The position numbers were made by a program, and so were the translations under genes. Positions 18,390 through 30,763 of a stretch of DNA of 38,581 nt are shown here, in pieces (the stretch's first letter is position 1; each line of letters starts with the position of its first letter). Source of the stretch: an uncultured Erysipelotrichaceae bacterium (GTDB lineage: Bacteria; Bacillota_I; Bacilli_A; Erysipelotrichales; Erysipelotrichaceae); assembly GCA_944327105.1 (NCBI GenBank), contig CALVGN010000041.1, forward strand, positions 1 to 38,581. The letters run 5' to 3'. The notes under the pieces are model-generated. The model was not told where the DNA came from. It worked only from the letters and a program-made list of their open reading frames with translations, and ran no database searches.

Positions 18390-19870
18390 TGGGATATATA
18401 TTGGCGCTTGACAGTGGTACGACCAGCGTACGCGCTGCTTTAGTGGATGAACAGGGTCAAATCAAAGATATCGTAGCGTATCCATTGACGCTTAAAGTCA
18501 CTCATACCGATTGGATCGAACAGGATGCAATGGAAATTTATACCAAACAATGCCAATGCATCGATACACTATTGGGATCCAATGGCTTGACCAGTAAAGA
18601 TATCGTTTCCATGGGGATAACCAATCAACGGGAAACCACGGTGATCTTTGATGATGCGGGCAATCCGCTTCATGATGCCATCGTCTGGCAATCCCGCCAG
18701 TCGGAAGGCATCTGCAACGGATTGATCCGCCAGGGTTATACCAACTGGATCACTAAAAAAACGGGTTTGATCATTGATCCGTATTTTTCTGCCACCAAAT
18801 TGATGTGGTTATTCGATACGTATCCGAATTTACGCAAAATGGCTGATGATGGTCACTTGCATTTTGGAACGGTGGATACATGGTTGATCTATCGGTTTAC
18901 CAAAGGACACGTATTTGCGACGGATCGATCCAATGCATCCCGGACGATGCTATTTAACATCCATACCTGCCAATGGGATGAAGAATTATGCGCATTGTTT
19001 GATATTCCGATGCATATATTGCCCAATGTATTGAAAAGTGGAGATGATTATGGTGTTGCGGATATCCATGGTTCAACCATTCAAATCAATGCGGTACTGG
19101 GGGATCAACAATCCGCTTTATTTGGTGATCGTTGCTTTGACTATGGTTCGGTCAAGGTCACCTATGGGACGGGTGGATTTTTATTGGCCAATACCAAAGA
19201 TAAGATCGTCACTTCCACCCATGGTTTATTGACCAGTATCGGAGTATCCTATGGTTCGACCATGGATTATGTATTGGAAGGTTCCGTTTTTGTTGCCGGG
19301 GCCGCAGTGCAATGGCTAAGGGATGAATTGGGCATCATCGATTCGGCTGCACAAAGTCAATCATTGGCCACGACTGTAACGGACAGTGATGGCGTGGTCG
19401 TGATCCCGGCATTTACCGGTCTGGGTGCTCCCTATTGGCATCCCAATGCCAAAGGGATGATCCTTGGTTTGAACCGTCATTCAAATAAAGCCCATATTGC
19501 CTATGCCACGCTGGAAGCGATCGCTTGCCAGATGCAGGATGTGATTGCCGCCATGCGACTGGATCTGGATCATCCGTTAGATCGCATCATGGTGGATGGT
19601 GGTGCCACCGGCAATGATGTATTGATGCAGATGCAAGCCGATATTTCTCAATCCCGTTTGATCCGTTATGGCAGTGTGGAAAGCACCATCCGCGGTGTGG
19701 CGTTTCTATCTGGCCTTGAAAGTGGGATGTTTGATTCCATTGCATCCTTGGATCAACTGCAACTGGATCCCTTTGTATTCAAACCAAAACGTTCCATGGA
19801 ACAGGCGGATCGGATCATTGCCCGATGGAAAAAAGCCATCGAATGTGTGAAATTGTATGCCGATTCGTAA
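18389..19870 (+). CDS. glpK: glycerol kinase
   Basis: GlpK phosphorylates glycerol to glycerol-3-phosphate. The 493 residues match the FGGY kinase family. LALDSGTTSVRA is the phosphate-binding loop, ITNQRETT is near residue 80, and VWQSRQSEGIC near 103 and AVLGDQQSALFGDRCFDYGS near 235 are also present. FTGLGAPYWHPNAKGMILGL and the C-terminal MVDGGATGNDVLMQMQADI complete the fold. The loop that carries the HPr-phosphorylated His in many Bacillota is shorter here (ADIHGSTIQI), so I cannot confirm that control. It lies between exoA and hemW with overlaps of 1 and 14 bases; glpF, glpD and glpO are absent from the window. Confidence 0.95.
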   Translation: MGYILALDSGTTSVRAALVDEQGQIKDIVAYPLTLKVTHTDWIEQDAMEIYTKQCQCIDTLLGSNGLTSKDIVSMGITNQRETTVIFDDAGNPLHDAIVWQSRQSEGICNGLIRQGYTNWITKKTGLIIDPYFSATKLMWLFDTYPNLRKMADDGHLHFGTVDTWLIYRFTKGHVFATDRSNASRTMLFNIHTCQWDEELCALFDIPMHILPNVLKSGDDYGVADIHGSTIQINAVLGDQQSALFGDRCFDYGSVKVTYGTGGFLLANTKDKIVTSTHGLLTSIGVSYGSTMDYVLEGSVFVAGAAVQWLRDELGIIDSAAQSQSLATTVTDSDGVVVIPAFTGLGAPYWHPNAKGMILGLNRHSNKAHIAYATLEAIACQMQDVIAAMRLDLDHPLDRIMVDGGATGNDVLMQMQADISQSRLIRYGSVESTIRGVAFLSGLESGMFDSIASLDQLQLDPFVFKPKRSMEQADRIIARWKKAIECVKLYADS

Positions 19871-20963
19871 AACAGGACTGTATCTGCATGTCCCATTTTG
19901 CCGCAATATCTGCGCGTATTGTGATTTCAAACGGGTCGTCAATGATGATCGGCTGCGGTTGATGTGGATGGATGCATTAAAACAGGAGATCGACAGTAAA
20001 CAGGATATTCTGGGTCAATGTTACTTTGATACATTGTATTTGGGCGGGGGAACGCCTTCCGTGTTAACGATGGATGAATTGACCATCATCATGGGATGGT
20101 TGAAACCCTATCTTTTCACTGTAAAGGAAGCGACCATCGAAGCGAATAGTGAAGATATTGATGATCAATGGATCGATGGTATCCTTCGATTGGGATTCAA
20201 TCGACTTTCCATCGGCCTGGAAAGTGATGATTTCAATCAATTAATGGCCATGCGACGTAAAAGCAACTATCAAACCGTCAAGCATGGCATAAATCGAGCG
20301 AAAGCGCATGGTTTGACCAATATCAATGTGGATCTGATCTATGGATTACCGGATTCCACCATGGAAAAGTGGCAGGCTACCATGAAGCATGTGATGGATC
20401 TGGATGTACCGCATATTTCGATGTATGCACTCTCCTTGGAAGAAAACTCGATCTGGGGTAAAAACCATGTCAAACCGGTCGATGATGAATTGATGGCGGA
20501 TATGATGAAGCAGGGGATCCAATGGTTGCACCAATGTGGGTATACTCGCTATGAGATCAGTAATTTCACGAAAAACCAACCCAGTCTTCATAATCTGCAC
20601 TACTGGCATTATGATGATTTTATCGGATTAGGTTATGGATCCAGTGGAAAGTGGTTGAACCATCGCTATGATCATTGTGATCATCTGATGCCGTATCTTA
20701 AAGGCAATGTCGAATGGATGATGATCGAAGAAACCCTTGATGATATACGCAATGATTACATCATGATGAATACCCGGTTGAAGCAACGTTTTGATTTTAA
20801 AGTCTACAATGACGTGTTTCATGATGATTTTTATCAACGGTATCACACGCGATTGAAGCAATGCAAAATCAAAGGATACATTGATTATGATCGGGATGGT
20901 TTGACCATGACCGATTATGGTTTGGACTGTCAGTTTTCCTTTTTATCGGATCTATTGGATTGA
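19857..20963 (+). CDS. hemW: HemW-like radical SAM protein
   Basis: The family was named oxygen-independent coproporphyrinogen oxidase-like but HemW members act as haem chaperones. The 368 residues open with YLHVPFCRNICAYCDFKRV, containing the CxxxCxxC iron-sulfur cluster motif. They continue with DTLYLGGGTPSVL near residue 60, EANSEDIDDQWI near 98, RLSIGLESDD near 118, NVDLIYGLPDSTMEKW near 155 and GLGYGSSGKWLNH near 260. The C-terminal HemN-type domain is present. ATG 19857 overlaps the end of glpK by 14 bases. No haem synthesis gene lies nearby, and hemW is widely kept in Bacillota that make no haem. A strong bidirectional terminator follows. Confidence 0.9.
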   Translation: MPIRKTGLYLHVPFCRNICAYCDFKRVVNDDRLRLMWMDALKQEIDSKQDILGQCYFDTLYLGGGTPSVLTMDELTIIMGWLKPYLFTVKEATIEANSEDIDDQWIDGILRLGFNRLSIGLESDDFNQLMAMRRKSNYQTVKHGINRAKAHGLTNINVDLIYGLPDSTMEKWQATMKHVMDLDVPHISMYALSLEENSIWGKNHVKPVDDELMADMMKQGIQWLHQCGYTRYEISNFTKNQPSLHNLHYWHYDDFIGLGYGSSGKWLNHRYDHCDHLMPYLKGNVEWMMIEETLDDIRNDYIMMNTRLKQRFDFKVYNDVFHDDFYQRYHTRLKQCKIKGYIDYDRDGLTMTDYGLDCQFSFLSDLLD

Positions 20964-20967
20964 TCAG

Positions 20968-21003
20968 CCAAACAAAAAGCGGAACCATCCGCTTTTTGTT
21001 TGG
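20968..21003. terminator. bidirectional terminator between hemW and the minus-strand dehydrogenase
   Basis: CCAAACAAAAAGCGGA pairs with TCCGCTTTTTGTTTGG around loop ACCA, a 16-bp perfect stem between convergent genes. Confidence 0.9.
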
Positions 21004-21005
21004 TC

Positions 21006-21860
21006 TTAATGTTTTTGGTCATACCATTGCATCAATGCCTGGGTACCCAGATCCTGTTTGCCCTGGTCTGCCAAATATTCATACATGGTCAATACCTGTT
21101 CCAATATGGGCAATTGGGTTTTGGTATTATCCAAAACGATATGCATATCCTTGATGAAATGCTTGATGTAAAAACCAGGTCGATCATCATGCCTATCGAT
21201 CTTTAAACCATTGTTGGATAACTGCCAGCTGCCTGCGGCACCACCTCCGACAGCCTGCAACATCGTATCAAAGTCGATCTCATGATCTTTGGCATACTTC
21301 ATGGCTTCACAGGTGGCGGCAATATTGCCGGCAACTAAGATCTGATTGATTGCTTTCATGTGTTGACCGCTTCCGCAAGGACCACAATACGTCTTGGCTT
21401 TGCCGAGAATATCGAATAATGGGATCATGGCATCAAAGGTGGTTCGATCACCGCCCACCATGATCGTTAATGTCGCATTTTGGGCTCCGATATCTCCTCC
21501 GGAGACCGGTGCATCCAATACTGAGATACCTTTGCTCGCTCCGCGCGTATACAGGGTTTGAGCTAGATCAGGGGATGAGGTGGTAAAATCAATGGCTACT
21601 TTGGCATTGGTTTGACCATTGAATATTTGAGCATAGACTTCCTGTACATCGGCTGGATATCCCACCATCGTGCAGATCACATCCGCATCCTCGATGCATC
21701 GTGAAATCGATTCACAAACACGGATCGATCCACTTTCGATCGCTTTGGCTTTGGATAGGGTACGGTTATAGACATTGACCGTGTAATGATGGGAGAAATG
21801 TTTGGCCATCGGTGCACCCATGACACCGGTACCGATGAATGCAATTGTATGTATTTCCAT
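21006..21860 (-). CDS. NAD(P)-dependent beta-hydroxyacid dehydrogenase
   Basis: This is a member of the 3-hydroxyisobutyrate dehydrogenase / tartronate semialdehyde reductase family. The 284 residues show the N-terminal dinucleotide motif IAFIGTGVMGAPMAKH, the substrate loop DAPVSGGDIGAQNATLTIMV (about 116-135), the catalytic Lys169 in GSGQHMKAINQILVAGN, and the all-helical C-terminal domain. The substrate cannot be fixed from sequence; hydroxyisobutyrate, tartronate semialdehyde and succinate semialdehyde type substrates are all possible. A GAAGGAAAAAACG site precedes ATG 21860. Its promoter contains an 8-bp inverted repeat (21890-21908) that could be an operator. It is a single-gene unit divergent from hrcA. 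Confidence 0.88.
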   Translation of the reverse strand: MEIHTIAFIGTGVMGAPMAKHFSHHYTVNVYNRTLSKAKAIESGSIRVCESISRCIEDADVICTMVGYPADVQEVYAQIFNGQTNAKVAIDFTTSSPDLAQTLYTRGASKGISVLDAPVSGGDIGAQNATLTIMVGGDRTTFDAMIPLFDILGKAKTYCGPCGSGQHMKAINQILVAGNIAATCEAMKYAKDHEIDFDTMLQAVGGGAAGSWQLSNNGLKIDRHDDRPGFYIKHFIKDMHIVLDNTKTQLPILEQVLTMYEYLADQGKQDLGTQALMQWYDQKH

Positions 21861-21883
21861 CGTTTTTTCCTTCTTTCATCATC

Positions 21884-21911
21884 ATTATAAAGATGGTTGG
21901 ACCATCTTCAA
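21884..21911 (-). promoter_or_regulatory. promoter of the dehydrogenase gene with inverted repeat in the spacer
   Basis: On the minus strand TTGAAG (21906-21911), a 16-base spacer and a perfect TATAAT (21884-21889). The spacer and -35 edge hold an 8-bp inverted repeat, AAGATGGT-TGG-ACCATCTT (21890-21908 on plus), a long copy of the dispersed palindrome placed where a repressor would block RNA polymerase. Confidence 0.6.
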
Positions 21912-21950
21912 TCGATAATCCTTACCATCCTTAAAATTCTGTGAAAAGTT

Positions 21951-21977
21951 TTAGCACTCCACTATTGACAGTGCTAA
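21951..21977 (+). promoter_or_regulatory. CIRCE operator of hrcA-grpE-dnaK-dnaJ
   Basis: TTAGCACTC (21951-21959), a 9-base spacer and CAGTGCTAA (21969-21977). It matches the HrcA operator consensus TTAGCACTC-N9-GAGTGCTAA with one mismatch in the right arm. Confidence 0.95.
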
Positions 21978-21992
21978 CACTGGTGGTATCAT
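21965..21992 (+). promoter_or_regulatory. promoter of the hrcA operon
   Basis: TTGACA (21965-21970) lies in the CIRCE spacer and right-arm edge; after a 16-base gap TATCAT (21987-21992) follows. Because CIRCE covers the -35, HrcA binding would directly block RNA polymerase. Confidence 0.7.
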
Positions 21993-22039
21993 ATTAGCAG
22001 GCCAAAGGGTTAAGTGCCAGAAAGGAGGCGATCAAACGA

Positions 22040-23044
22040 ATGTTGACGAAACGTCAGATCGAAATCTTGAAATCTACGGTTGAAGAATTCATTCAGACCG
22101 CTGAACCAGTCGGCTCCAAAACCCTGATGACCAAATATCATCTGCCATATTCTTCGGCCACCATCCGCAATGACATGCAGGCATTGGAAAATGAAGGTTA
22201 TCTGGAAAAGACGCATACCTCCAGCGGACGGATCCCATCCACCAAAGGCTATCGTTTCTATTGTGAAAATCTGTTAGAAACCAAATTGGATGCCAAGATG
22301 GAACTGATGCTGGACAATATCTTCATCGATCGCACATTGTCTTTTGAAGATGCCATGGATGAAAGTTGCCGCGTGTTGGCCAATATGACTAATCTGACCA
22401 CCGGTTCCCTTGGTCCGGACAGTTCCCGTCAGTGTCTCAGTCACATCCGTCTTTTTCCCATGAGTGATACCACGGCGATCGTGGTGTTCATCACCGATCT
22501 AGGGCATACGGAAAATCGGACATTCACCTTCAATGATTCATTGGATATGGATGATCTGCAGAAATGCTGCGAACTGCTCAATGATCGACTCAAAGGTACA
22601 CCATTGGATGAATTGGTCGAAAAGATGGAAGAGATCAAACCGATCCTGGTGGATCAGTTTGGCAAAGCAGACATGCTTTACAAAGCATTTGTCGCTGCCT
22701 TTATGAAATTCACCACCGATCGCGTCAACTTTACCGGAACCGAGAATCTGATGTATCAGCCTGAATTCAATGATGTCAATCAATTGCGGGAGATCGTTTC
22801 CACATTGAAAGATCAAAGCACATTGAATCGTCTAAAAGCCAACGCCCCTATGGCGTTGAAGACCGGAACCAGTTCCGAATTGATGTGGATGGACAATATG
22901 GCCATCGCTTCGACATCGTTTAAAGTCAACAATGAAGATGCCCGATTGATGGTGGTCGGACCGACCCGCATGAATTATGATGCCATCATTTCCATGCTGG
23001 ACTATATCGCCGAAAAAATGGAACAGTATTTCGGCACCAAATGA
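22040..23044 (+). CDS. hrcA: heat-inducible transcription repressor HrcA
   Basis: HrcA represses class I heat-shock genes by binding CIRCE, and GroEL helps it fold. The 334 residues begin MLTKRQIEILKSTVEEFIQT, with the N-terminal winged helix (SSATIRNDMQALENEGYLEK near residue 45 and HTSSGRIPSTKGYRFY near 62), a GAF-like dimer domain and the C-terminal segment with YDAIISMLDYIAEKM. An AAGGAGG site (22023-22029) precedes ATG 22040. It is the first gene of hrcA-grpE-dnaK-deacetylase-dnaJ and is autoregulated through the CIRCE at 21951. A second CIRCE precedes clpB. groES and groEL are not in the window. Confidence 0.96.
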   Translation: MLTKRQIEILKSTVEEFIQTAEPVGSKTLMTKYHLPYSSATIRNDMQALENEGYLEKTHTSSGRIPSTKGYRFYCENLLETKLDAKMELMLDNIFIDRTLSFEDAMDESCRVLANMTNLTTGSLGPDSSRQCLSHIRLFPMSDTTAIVVFITDLGHTENRTFTFNDSLDMDDLQKCCELLNDRLKGTPLDELVEKMEEIKPILVDQFGKADMLYKAFVAAFMKFTTDRVNFTGTENLMYQPEFNDVNQLREIVSTLKDQSTLNRLKANAPMALKTGTSSELMWMDNMAIASTSFKVNNEDARLMVVGPTRMNYDAIISMLDYIAEKMEQYFGTK

Positions 23045-23058
23045 AAAGGAGTGATCCC

Positions 23059-23694
23059 ATGAACGAAAATGCAAGTGATATCCAAGAAGAAAAGGTCGAT
23101 GCATCCCAAAGTGAAGCGAGCGATGTAAAAACCGCTACCGATGCGACAAAAGAAGATGTATCCCAAGTCGACACATCGCAACAGGAAAACAATGATGGTT
23201 GCGATCCTAAAAAAAACAATGACAGTGATGCACGCATCGAAAAGCTTCAGCAAGCCGTCAATGACCTGCAAGTTCAGCTGGACAGCATGAAAAATGATGT
23301 TGCCCGTGCCTATGCCGATGCGGACAATCTGAAAAAACGACTCAACGCCGAAGCCGCCAATACCCTCAAATATCGTGCCCAGGGTTTTGCTAGCGAAATC
23401 CTGCCGGTATTGGACAATCTGGAACGCGCATTGGCCCAACCGGTGGATGAACATACCCAGGCCATGCACAAAGGCATGGAAATGATTTACAACCAGCTGA
23501 AAAATGCATTATCCAAAGAAGGAGTCGAAGAAATCGACTGCCTGAACAAACCATTCGATCCCAATCACGCCCAATCACTGATGAGCGAAAAGAAAGAAGG
23601 GGTCGAGTCCAATATCGTGATTGAAGTGCTGCAAAAAGGCTATATGCTCAAAGATCGCTTGCTTCGTGCAGCGTTGGTCAAAGTCAGCGAATAA
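23059..23694 (+). CDS. grpE: nucleotide exchange factor GrpE
   Basis: GrpE releases ADP from DnaK. The start is placed at ATG 23059 because AAAGGAG ends seven bases before it; an in-frame ATG at 23041 overlaps the hrcA stop but lacks a site. The 211-residue product has an acidic, polar N-terminus of about 60 residues, a long coiled coil (QQAVNDLQVQLDSMKNDVAR region) and the C-terminal beta domain with FDPNHAQSLMSEK, ending YMLKDRLLRAALVKVSE. The signature DNLKKRLNAEAANTLKYRAQ is clear. Second gene of the CIRCE operon. Confidence 0.95.
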   Translation: MNENASDIQEEKVDASQSEASDVKTATDATKEDVSQVDTSQQENNDGCDPKKNNDSDARIEKLQQAVNDLQVQLDSMKNDVARAYADADNLKKRLNAEAANTLKYRAQGFASEILPVLDNLERALAQPVDEHTQAMHKGMEMIYNQLKNALSKEGVEEIDCLNKPFDPNHAQSLMSEKKEGVESNIVIEVLQKGYMLKDRLLRAALVKVSE

Positions 23695-23733
23695 ATGAAA
23701 TGAACCATATGAAAAAATCAATGAAGGGAGTAA

Positions 23734-26797
<3,064 letters not shown>

Positions 26798-26819
26798 AGG
26801 AAAGGAGCGCGGTCGATCG

Positions 26820-27968
26820 ATGAGCAACAACAAGCGCGACTATTATGAAGTATTGGGACTAAGCAAGTCAGCAAGTGAGCAGGATATCAAAAAAGCCTAC
26901 CGTGCTCTAGCTAAAAAATACCATCCGGATGTCAATAAGGCAGCCGATGCGGAAGAAAAATTCAAGGAAATCAACGAAGCGTATGAAGTGCTTTCCGATC
27001 CGCAGAAAAAAGCCAATTATGACCAATTCGGCTTTGCTGGCGTGGATGGCAATGCCGGTGGGTTCAGCGGGTTTGGCAATGGATTTTCCAGCGATGACCT
27101 CAATGATATTTTCGGTTCGTTTTTTGGCTCAGGCTTTGGTGGCTTTGGTGGGTTTGGCAATCGGCGCAGCTCACGTGGGTATGACGGTCCAAGCCGTGGT
27201 GCCGATCGGGCCATGAGCATGACCATTGATTTCAAGGAAAGCATTTTTGGTTGCACCAAGACCATCAATTTAGATGTGGATCATGTCTGTGAACACTGCC
27301 ATGGTTCCGGTGCCGAAAGTCCTTCCGATATCAAAACCTGTCCCACCTGTGGCGGACGTGGGCGAGTGGTCCGTCAGACCAATACCCCATTTGGCATGAT
27401 GCAAAGCGAAACGGTCTGTCCAACCTGCGGTGGCAAAGGCAAAACCATCGCGCATAACTGCCATGTGTGCCATGGCGCCGGATATACCCGCAAACATGAA
27501 TCTGTGGACCTGAAGATCCCAGCGGGGATCATGAGCGGCCAGCAATTGCGTGTGGCCGGTAAAGGCGAACGTGGAGCCAATGGCGGTGACAACGGCGATC
27601 TTTATATCGAGATCAACGTGCGGGAAGATAAAAATTTCCGTCGCGATGGAAACGACATTTATGTCGAGATCCCCATCAGCGCCTTGGATGCCACATTGGG
27701 AACACGCGTGGAAGTGCCCACCGTATATGGTGATGTGACCATGGATATCCCAAGTGGGACCCAACCCGGTCAGGTGTTGCGACTAAAAGGCAAAGGGGTC
27801 AAATCCATCCGCAATTCGGCCGTTGGCGATCAATATGTCAAAGTCCGCGTGGAAGTCCCCACCAAACTGGGACGCGAAGAAAAGGAACTGTATGAACGCT
27901 TACGGGATCGAGCCAATAAAAAAGCCGATAATCCATTCGAACGCTTCAAACGCAGTTTCAAGGCGTAA
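26820..27968 (+). CDS. dnaJ: chaperone DnaJ (Hsp40)
   Basis: DnaJ delivers substrates to DnaK and stimulates its ATPase. The 382 residues carry the J domain with the essential KKYHPDVNK (HPD), a Gly/Phe-rich linker (about 75-120), the zinc domain with four motifs [24 protein letters not shown] and CHVCHGAG, and the C-terminal beta domains. GGAAAGGAGCG precedes ATG 26820. It is last in the CIRCE operon, separated from dnaK by the deacetylase gene instead of being directly adjacent. A hairpin follows. Confidence 0.97.
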   Translation: MSNNKRDYYEVLGLSKSASEQDIKKAYRALAKKYHPDVNKAADAEEKFKEINEAYEVLSDPQKKANYDQFGFAGVDGNAGGFSGFGNGFSSDDLNDIFGSFFGSGFGGFGGFGNRRSSRGYDGPSRGADRAMSMTIDFKESIFGCTKTINLDVDHVCEHCHGSGAESPSDIKTCPTCGGRGRVVRQTNTPFGMMQSETVCPTCGGKGKTIAHNCHVCHGAGYTRKHESVDLKIPAGIMSGQQLRVAGKGERGANGGDNGDLYIEINVREDKNFRRDGNDIYVEIPISALDATLGTRVEVPTVYGDVTMDIPSGTQPGQVLRLKGKGVKSIRNSAVGDQYVKVRVEVPTKLGREEKELYERLRDRANKKADNPFERFKRSFKA

Positions 27969-27992
27969 ACCCGCCATCGTTTAACCATAGCT

Positions 27993-28024
27993 AAAGATAG
28001 GCCGTATCATGCGGCCTCATCTTT
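27993..28024 (+). terminator. hairpin after dnaJ
   Basis: AAAGAT and GGCCG on the left pair with CGGCC and ATCTTT on the right, with a small internal mismatch. The T tail is only TTT. Confidence 0.6.
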
Positions 28025-28034
28025 GATCAAAATT

Positions 28035-28061
28035 TTAGCACTCTAAACAAAAGAGTGCTAA
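28035..28061 (+). promoter_or_regulatory. perfect CIRCE operator of clpB
   Basis: TTAGCACTC (28035-28043), a 9-base spacer and GAGTGCTAA (28053-28061). It is an exact match to the HrcA operator. TAAAAT (28059-28064) overlapping the right arm is a candidate -10. It places clpB under HrcA; no CtsR-type heptad repeat is seen here. Confidence 0.95.
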
Positions 28062-28094
28062 AATAGATGCAGTGAAGGAAAGGAGATTAAAAAT

Positions 28095-30650
28095 ATGAAT
28101 TTAGAACAATGCACATCTTCATTACAACAGGTATTGGAAAAAGGTGCCCAATGGGCGAACACCAATGGAAACCCCAATATCGAACTGGCACATCTGATGA
28201 CGTATTTGGCGGATGATGCGACCATGACGACATTTTGGGAAAAAGCCAATGTCGATCCTTCACAGATCGCCTCGATCTGCAAGCAGGAAGTCGATCGACT
28301 GCCTAAAGCACCCGGCAGTTCCCTGAATTATTCTCGAAATGTCATTGAAGCCTTGAATAAAGCAGAAACCTACATGAAACGCTTCAATGATCAATATTTG
28401 GGCTGTGTTTTATTTGCGATTGCTGCTTTATCGATCGAATCGGACAATGCGATGAATCACCTTAAAGGGCTCGTCCCGGATACGAAAACACTGCTTTCCA
28501 TTGAAAACCAACGGCGCAATGGCATGAATATCCATGATGCCCAGGGAGAAAATCAAATCGATGCATTAAGCAAATATGGCCGAGATCTGGTCGAAGAAGT
28601 CAAAAGTGGGAAAGTCGATCCGGTCATCGGGCGCGATGAAGAAATCCGCAGAGTGATCGAAATCTTATCCCGTAAGACCAAAAACAACCCGGTGCTGATC
28701 GGTGAACCGGGTGTCGGTAAAACCGCCATTGTCGAAGGATTGGCTTGGCGGATCATGAAGGGAGATGTCCCGTTTAACTTAAAACGCAAGCAGCTTATCG
28801 AATTGGATTTGGGATCATTGATCGCCGGTGCCAAATATCGCGGTGAATTCGAGGAACGGCTCAAAGGGGTGTTGAAACAAGTCGATGCATCCAATGGGAA
28901 TATCATTTTGTTCATCGATGAGATCCATAATCTGATCGGGGCTGGTAAAACCGATGGCGCAATGGATGCCGCCAACTTGCTCAAACCCATGCTGGCGCGA
29001 GGCCAATTGCATTGCATTGGTGCCACCACGTTCAACGAATACATGCAATACATCGAAAAAGATGCGGCATTGGAACGTCGCTTCCAGAAAGTCATGGTCG
29101 AAGAGCCTAGTGTGGAAGATACCATTTCCATTTTGCGAGGACTGAAAGATCGCTTCGAATCGTTCCATGGCGTGCATATCAAAGATGACGCCTTGGTCGC
29201 TGCAGCCACATTAAGCGATCGGTATATCAATGACCGTTATCTGCCGGATAAAGCTATCGATTGTGTCGATGAAGCCTGTGCATCCATCCGTGTGCAACTG
29301 GATTCCATGCCGGTCAGCTTGGATGAACTCAATCGAGAGATCATGCAGCTGCAGATCGAAGAAACTGCACTGAAAAAAGAAGATGATGACAAGAGTGCGC
29401 AGCGTTTAAGTGAGATCCAGCAGAAACTGGCTTCTTTGAAAGAACAGCAGATCGCCCAGATGGATCAATGGAAAAAGGAAAAAGATCATGTTGAACATAT
29501 CAAAAAGCTCAAACATGATCTCGATCAGGCCAATCTGGATTATACCCAGGCCACCAATGCAGCGGATTATGAAAAGGCAGCACGGATCCAGTATTCGATC
29601 ATTCCGCAATTGAAATCTCAGATCGACAGTGAATCCAAAGCTTCCGGTGAAAGCAAGCTGCTCAAGGAAGATGTCGATGCAGAGTTGATCGCCGGTGTGA
29701 TCAGCCGCTGGACCCATATCGAAATCAGCAAGCTGATGGCAAGCGATCGGGAAAAATTGCTGCATTTATCGGATGCGTTAAAGGAAAGGGTCAAAGGCCA
29801 GGATCATGCCGTTGAATTGGTATCGGACGTGATTTTGCGCAGCAAAGCCGGGATCCAGGATGACAATCGGCCATTGGGCAGTTTCCTATTTCTGGGTCCT
29901 ACCGGAGTCGGTAAGACCGAAGTTGCCAAAGCGTTGGCCGAGCAGCTGTTCGATGATGAAAATGCTATGGTGCGTATCGATATGAGCGAGTATATGGAAA
30001 AACATTCCGTCTCTCGTTTGATCGGTGCCCCTCCGGGATACGTCGGCTATGAGCAAGGTGGTCAGCTGACCGAAGCCGTGCGGCGTCATCCGTACAGTAT
30101 CGTATTGCTCGATGAAGTTGAAAAAGCTCATCCCGATGTGTTCAACGTATTGCTTCAGGTGCTTGATGATGGGCGGATCACGGATGGCAAAGGTGTAACG
30201 GTCAACTTTGCCAATACGATCATCATTATGACCAGTAACCTTGGTAGTGAATATGCGTTTGAAAGTGATCCAACCACGCGAGAAGCGCATTATCGCAATG
30301 CGGTACAGAATTATTTCCGTCCTGAGTTTGTCAATCGAATCGATGAGATCGTCGTATTCAATGCGTTAAATGAAACAGTATGCGCTCAAATTGCCGTCAA
30401 ATTCCTGCAGCAGTTGGCCTATCGGATGGCGCGTGCGGATGTGAAACTGGATTGGGACAAAGATGTGACCACGATGATCGGTGCGTGTGGTCAGGATGCC
30501 GTATTTGGGGCACGACCAATGAAACGGTACATCCAGGATCATATCGAAACGCCGATTGCTAAAATGATGATTGCATCGGATTGCAGTGGTCATACCATTA
30601 CCATCCATGTCAATGGCGAGGATGATTATGGTTTTACCATCGATGATTAA
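28095..30650 (+). CDS. clpB: disaggregase ClpB (Hsp100)
   Basis: ClpB rescues aggregated proteins with DnaK-DnaJ-GrpE. The 851 residues have the N-terminal double Clp repeat (1-145), AAA+ domain 1 with Walker A GEPGVGKTAI near residue 202 and Walker B ILFIDEIHNLIGAG, the coiled-coil middle domain (about 390-520) that distinguishes ClpB from ClpA/ClpC, AAA+ domain 2 with GPTGVGKTEVAKALAEQL near 600, VLLDEVEKAHPDVFNVLLQV, and a C-terminal domain. An AAAGGAG site precedes ATG 28095. The perfect CIRCE upstream and the neighbouring hrcA operon put the whole disaggregation machine under one repressor. It ends in a strong terminator. Confidence 0.97.
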   Translation: MNLEQCTSSLQQVLEKGAQWANTNGNPNIELAHLMTYLADDATMTTFWEKANVDPSQIASICKQEVDRLPKAPGSSLNYSRNVIEALNKAETYMKRFNDQYLGCVLFAIAALSIESDNAMNHLKGLVPDTKTLLSIENQRRNGMNIHDAQGENQIDALSKYGRDLVEEVKSGKVDPVIGRDEEIRRVIEILSRKTKNNPVLIGEPGVGKTAIVEGLAWRIMKGDVPFNLKRKQLIELDLGSLIAGAKYRGEFEERLKGVLKQVDASNGNIILFIDEIHNLIGAGKTDGAMDAANLLKPMLARGQLHCIGATTFNEYMQYIEKDAALERRFQKVMVEEPSVEDTISILRGLKDRFESFHGVHIKDDALVAAATLSDRYINDRYLPDKAIDCVDEACASIRVQLDSMPVSLDELNREIMQLQIEETALKKEDDDKSAQRLSEIQQKLASLKEQQIAQMDQWKKEKDHVEHIKKLKHDLDQANLDYTQATNAADYEKAARIQYSIIPQLKSQIDSESKASGESKLLKEDVDAELIAGVISRWTHIEISKLMASDREKLLHLSDALKERVKGQDHAVELVSDVILRSKAGIQDDNRPLGSFLFLGPTGVGKTEVAKALAEQLFDDENAMVRIDMSEYMEKHSVSRLIGAPPGYVGYEQGGQLTEAVRRHPYSIVLLDEVEKAHPDVFNVLLQVLDDGRITDGKGVTVNFANTIIIMTSNLGSEYAFESDPTTREAHYRNAVQNYFRPEFVNRIDEIVVFNALNETVCAQIAVKFLQQLAYRMARADVKLDWDKDVTTMIGACGQDAVFGARPMKRYIQDHIETPIAKMMIASDCSGHTITIHVNGEDDYGFTIDD

Positions 30651-30662
30651 TCGATTCGCTAT

Positions 30663-30693
30663 GAAGTGTGTCAAATCGACACACTTCTTTTTT
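30663..30693 (+). terminator. intrinsic terminator of clpB
   Basis: GAAGTGTGTC and GACACACTTC around loop AAATC, followed by TTTTTT. Confidence 0.93.
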
Positions 30694-30729
30694 ATGGTTC
30701 AAACCATATCATAATCGTGATTATGGGTG

Positions 30730-30757
30730 TTGATTTTTTAATGGTTTGTGTAACAAT
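30730..30757 (+). promoter_or_regulatory. promoter placed for a leaderless transcript of the LUD-domain gene
   Basis: TTGATT (30730-30735) and TAACAAT (30751-30757), 15-16 bases apart. The -10 ends six bases before ATG 30764, so transcription would start at or next to the start codon. Confidence 0.45.
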
Positions 30758-30763
30758 AGCGTC

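Noticed and set aside
28553-29230. 225-codon open frame antisense to clpB
   Set aside because: Opposite the conserved ClpB ATPase domain, with no binding site or recognisable motif.
30746-30763. Upstream TTG start for the LUD-domain gene
   Set aside because: It lies in the promoter -10 region and lacks a binding site; ATG 30764 fits the family N-terminus better.
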